DNA from: Desulfobulbaceae bacterium
GTDB lineage: Bacteria; Desulfobacterota; Desulfobulbia; Desulfobulbales; Desulfobulbaceae
Length of the DNA: 64,000 nt
Assembly: GCA_026987195.1 (NCBI GenBank)
Contig: JALSNC010000013.1
Coordinates: forward strand, 1 to 64,000
Reading direction: 5' to 3'
The notes beneath the pieces are model-generated. The model searched no databases, had not been told where the DNA came from, and saw only the letters and a program-made list of their open reading frames with translations. This document shows, in pieces, positions 60,490 through 64,000 of this stretch. Numbering within the stretch: position 1 is the first letter of the stretch; every line of letters starts with the position of its first letter. A program made the translations under genes and the position numbers.

Positions 60490-61695
60490 ATGCCGGTATA
60501 TATCTGGAAAGGGAAGAACAGCTACGGCGAGAAACGAAAAGGCGAGCTCGAGGCCCCGGACGAGGCCGCGGCCCGGGCCCACCTGAAACGACTGCGCATC
60601 GAAAATCCGACCATCAAGGAAAAGCCCAAGGACATCCTGGAAAACATCACCATTTTCCAGCCCAAGGTTACGGGCAAGGACATTGTCATCTTCACCAGGC
60701 AGCTCTCGACCATGATCGATGCCGGCCTGCCCCTGGTACAATGTTTGCAAATCCTTGCCAAACAGCAGAGCAACACCACCTTCAGGCGTGTGCTCACCGA
60801 GATCCAGACCGATGTCGAGACCGGCACCACCCTTGCCGACGCCATGCGCAAACACCCAAAGGTCTTTGACAACCTCTACACCAATATGATCGAAGCCGGT
60901 GAGCTGGGCGGTATCCTGGATACCATCCTCTCCCGGCTGGCAGCGTTCAAGGAAAAATCCATGGCCCTGCAGAAAAAGATCAAAGGTGCCATGACGTATC
61001 CTGTCATCTGCCTTGCCATATCTATTCTCATCCTGATCGTCATCCTGGTTTTTGTTATTCCGGTCTTTGTCGAGATGTTCGAGAGCATGGATTCGGCTCT
61101 GCCAGCCATTACCCAGATGGTTGTCGACATGAGCGACTTTGTCAAAAGTAATTTTCTGTATATTGCGGTGGCGGCCATCCTGGTCATCTACGGCTTCAAA
61201 AAATTCTACAAGACGGAGAAAGGCCGGGAAAAAATCGATGCTCTGGCCCTGAAATCACCGGTTGTCGGGCCTCTGATTCGCAAGGTTGCAGTGGCCAAAT
61301 TCACCAGAACGCTCAGCACCATGCTACAGAGTGGCGTCCCCATCCTGGATGCTCTGCAGGTCGTTGCCAGGACCTCGGGCAACAAGATCATCGAACGGGC
61401 CGTTTTCAGGGTAGCGGATTCCATTGCCGAAGGTCGACCCATTGCTGAACCCCTGGAGGAATCCGGGGTCTTCCCCAACATGGTGGTACAGATGATCAAC
61501 GTCGGCGAGTCGGTGGGTGCCCTGGATACAATGCTTGAAAAAATCGCTGACTTCTATGATGATGAGGTGGACCAGGCTGTGGAAAACCTCACCTCCATGA
61601 TCGAACCCTTCATGATGGTCTTTCTCGGCGGCATGATCGGCGGCCTGGTTGTTGCCATGTACCTGCCCATCTTCCAGATGGCTGGAAATATCTAA
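60490..61695 (+). CDS. pilC: Type IV pilus / type II secretion inner-membrane platform protein PilC
   Basis: 401-residue member of the GspF/PilC family. Two T2SSF domains (about 68-190 and 270-393) carry the motifs FTRQLSTMIDAGLPLVQCL and FTRTLSTMLQSGVPILDAL, with three transmembrane helices near 165-195, 220-240 and 370-395. It is the membrane platform turned by the pilus ATPases. No other pil genes lie next to it. The ATG at 60490 follows ACACGGAGAAACTGCAAC. Enolase follows after 27 bases, apparently in one transcript. Confidence 0.94.
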   Translation: MPVYIWKGKNSYGEKRKGELEAPDEAAARAHLKRLRIENPTIKEKPKDILENITIFQPKVTGKDIVIFTRQLSTMIDAGLPLVQCLQILAKQQSNTTFRRVLTEIQTDVETGTTLADAMRKHPKVFDNLYTNMIEAGELGGILDTILSRLAAFKEKSMALQKKIKGAMTYPVICLAISILILIVILVFVIPVFVEMFESMDSALPAITQMVVDMSDFVKSNFLYIAVAAILVIYGFKKFYKTEKGREKIDALALKSPVVGPLIRKVAVAKFTRTLSTMLQSGVPILDALQVVARTSGNKIIERAVFRVADSIAEGRPIAEPLEESGVFPNMVVQMINVGESVGALDTMLEKIADFYDDEVDQAVENLTSMIEPFMMVFLGGMIGGLVVAMYLPIFQMAGNI

Positions 61696-63018
<1,323 letters not shown>

Positions 63019-63020
63019 CA

Positions 63021-63050
63021 TTGACAAACTGATACACCACGACGTATCAT
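63021..63050 (+). promoter_or_regulatory. Sigma70-type promoter for the HU/IHF gene
   Basis: TTGACA at 63021-63026 (a second TTGACA is right before it at 63015-63020) and TATCAT at 63045-63050 with an 18-base spacer. It lies just after the enolase stop and gives a leader of about 170 bases. Confidence 0.68.
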
Positions 63051-63228
63051 TGATGCGCTGCAAAAATCGCTGAAATAACAGCAGAACGCCGTCTTTTCAT
63101 GGACCGGCCTTCCGGGCAGGAACATGTCATGTCCCGGAGTGGCCCTGAACGATACACGTCCGGCCGAAGACCAGTTTCCCCGGATGAAATCCGGTGGCTT
63201 CAGAATCATGCAACGGAGGTCCAACCCC

Positions 63229-63516
63229 ATGACCCTGACAAAAGCGGACCTGGTACAGCAGGTCTACAAGAAACATCCCTCCCTGACCAAGGCCCAGGCC
63301 ACGGATTCGGTGGAGGCATTCCTGTCCATCTCCAAGGCATCGCTGATCAGCGGCGAGGATCTGCTGCTCAGCGGTTTCGGCAAGTTCAACGTCAAGGACA
63401 AGAAGGCCCGGCGTGGCCGAAATCCCCAGACCGGCGACGAGCTGACCCTCGAGGCGAGGCGGGTGGTCACCTTCAAGCCCTCCGGTATCCTGCGCGCCAA
63501 GATCAACCAGGGCTGA
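63229..63516 (+). CDS. HU/IHF-family DNA-binding protein
   Basis: 95-residue nucleoid protein. MTLTKADLVQQVYKKHPSLT at the start, LLLSGFGKFNVKDKKARRGR and RNPQTGDELTLEARRVVTFKP at the beta arm give the standard pattern; the RNP tip and the Arg-rich arm are as in IHF alpha. It bends DNA and could act at the two sigma54 nif promoters, which usually need IHF. ACGGAGGTCC precedes the ATG at 63229; the frame is open to 63124. Confidence 0.92.
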   Translation: MTLTKADLVQQVYKKHPSLTKAQATDSVEAFLSISKASLISGEDLLLSGFGKFNVKDKKARRGRNPQTGDELTLEARRVVTFKPSGILRAKINQG

Positions 63517-63629
63517 TCCTGCCTGCCGGAGCTGTGCCCCGGCGTCCGGTTGCGGTCCCGGGGCATATCCCTTGCCAGGCCCTGCCCCTTCCCCAGCCTT
63601 CATACCGGTAGCCAGGCGCCCAAAACCGT

Positions 63630-64000
63630 GTAAAAGCTCAGCAGCACACCATCCGGATTCTGCGCTTACCGGCTCGCGGCTGCCCGCATAGCGGGCTACC
63701 GGAGAATCGCCACGCTCGTTTACCTGTCGGCCAGCCCTGATCACACAGCTGACGCACTGCTGAACTTTTGCAAAGAAATGCCGCCATTCCGAGACAGATA
63801 ACCACTCACAGGATGACCACGAGCACAATGGTGCAAGCGCTCTCAGGGGCCGCAGATTCGGAGTCTGCGCGTACCTGTGCAGGCGTGCCTGACCGCGGGT
63901 AAGCGACCGCAGGGAGGCCCCGACAGCCTACCTGTGCGGCAGGCACGACCGTACAAAGAGGTAAGCGGAGCGGAGCGTAGACTCCGTGCGGCCCCCGTGA
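63630..64000 (+). repeat. Repeat island: R2 and R1 (cut by the window end)
   Basis: R2 at 63630-63771 (GTAAAAGCTCAGCAGCACAC to GCACTGCTGAACTTTTGC). R1 at 63799-64000 in plus orientation (ATAACCACTCACAGGATG, GCAAGCGCTCTCAGGGGCC to TCCGTGCGGCCCCCGTGA); its last bases lie outside. Confidence 0.83.

Overview
The window (about 62% G+C by eye) looks like a chromosomal segment from an anaerobic Desulfobacterota bacterium, most likely in or near Desulfobulbales. The reasons are indirect. The nitrogenase operon has the order nifH-nifI1-nifI2-nifD-nifK, with a NifD that carries the extra segment seen in anaerobes and a short NifK. There is a secreted seven-heme cytochrome, a PxxKW cysteine-rich protein of the kind named from sulfate reducers, and large hybrid sensor kinases. 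I have not run any search, so the taxonomy is an inference.

Layout. 1-110: 3' end of a 5S rRNA and its terminator, so an rRNA operon lies just outside. 144-16632: a hybrid histidine kinase, rsmI, an HD hydrolase, an inositol-monophosphatase-family enzyme, a DMT exporter, a second hybrid kinase with a periplasmic solute-binding domain, an M3 peptidase, trpA and trpB, a GalT/HIT-like protein and a cyclic-nucleotide-binding protein. 17053-18681: heptaheme cytochrome with a discoidin-like domain. 18799-38132: nitrogen-fixation island. 38529-44777: SH3-domain protein, tlyA, then the cell-envelope set cpoB-tolB-tolA-tolR-tolQ on the minus strand. 45580-50270: a thioredoxin-reductase-like flavoprotein and a two-gene biotin carboxylase/carboxyltransferase. 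50562-63516: housekeeping genes (PPC protein, darP, iron alcohol dehydrogenase, coaBC, lipoprotein, nitroreductase, TatD, YggS, ugd, PxxKW protein, pilC, eno, HU/IHF).

Nitrogen-fixation island. nifE-nifN-nifB-modA-modB-modC run rightward from a sigma54 promoter with an upstream NifA-type site. nifA is convergent to them and divergent from nifV. nifH-nifI1-nifI2-nifD-nifK follow a second sigma54 promoter with a perfect TGGCAC-N5-TTGC core and its own NifA-type site. Directly after nifK comes a NifB/NifX paralogue that has lost all three radical-SAM cysteines. A string of small genes then follows: a thioredoxin-fold 2Fe-2S ferredoxin, a GNAT acetyltransferase, a HEPN-like protein, an unknown 102-residue protein and a free-standing Nif11 protein. 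Together these cover nitrogenase structure (H, D, K), cofactor assembly (E, N, B, V), molybdate supply (modABC), transcriptional activation (nifA) and post-translational ammonium switch-off (nifI1, nifI2).

Repeats. The least ordinary feature of the window is the amount of dispersed intergenic repeat. I find about ten copies of a long imperfect palindrome (R1), about ten of a second palindrome (R2) and about sixteen of a ~50-bp unit (R3). All three have ends that begin GTAA, and they are joined to each other in different combinations. A fourth repeat (R4, two copies in opposite orientation), a fifth (R5, three copies) and heptanucleotide tandem arrays placed just upstream of start codons (R6/R7) add to this. 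The repeats interrupt tolQ-tolR, sit inside the biotin-carboxylase operon, and supply the 3' end of one coding region. No transposase gene for them is present in the window.
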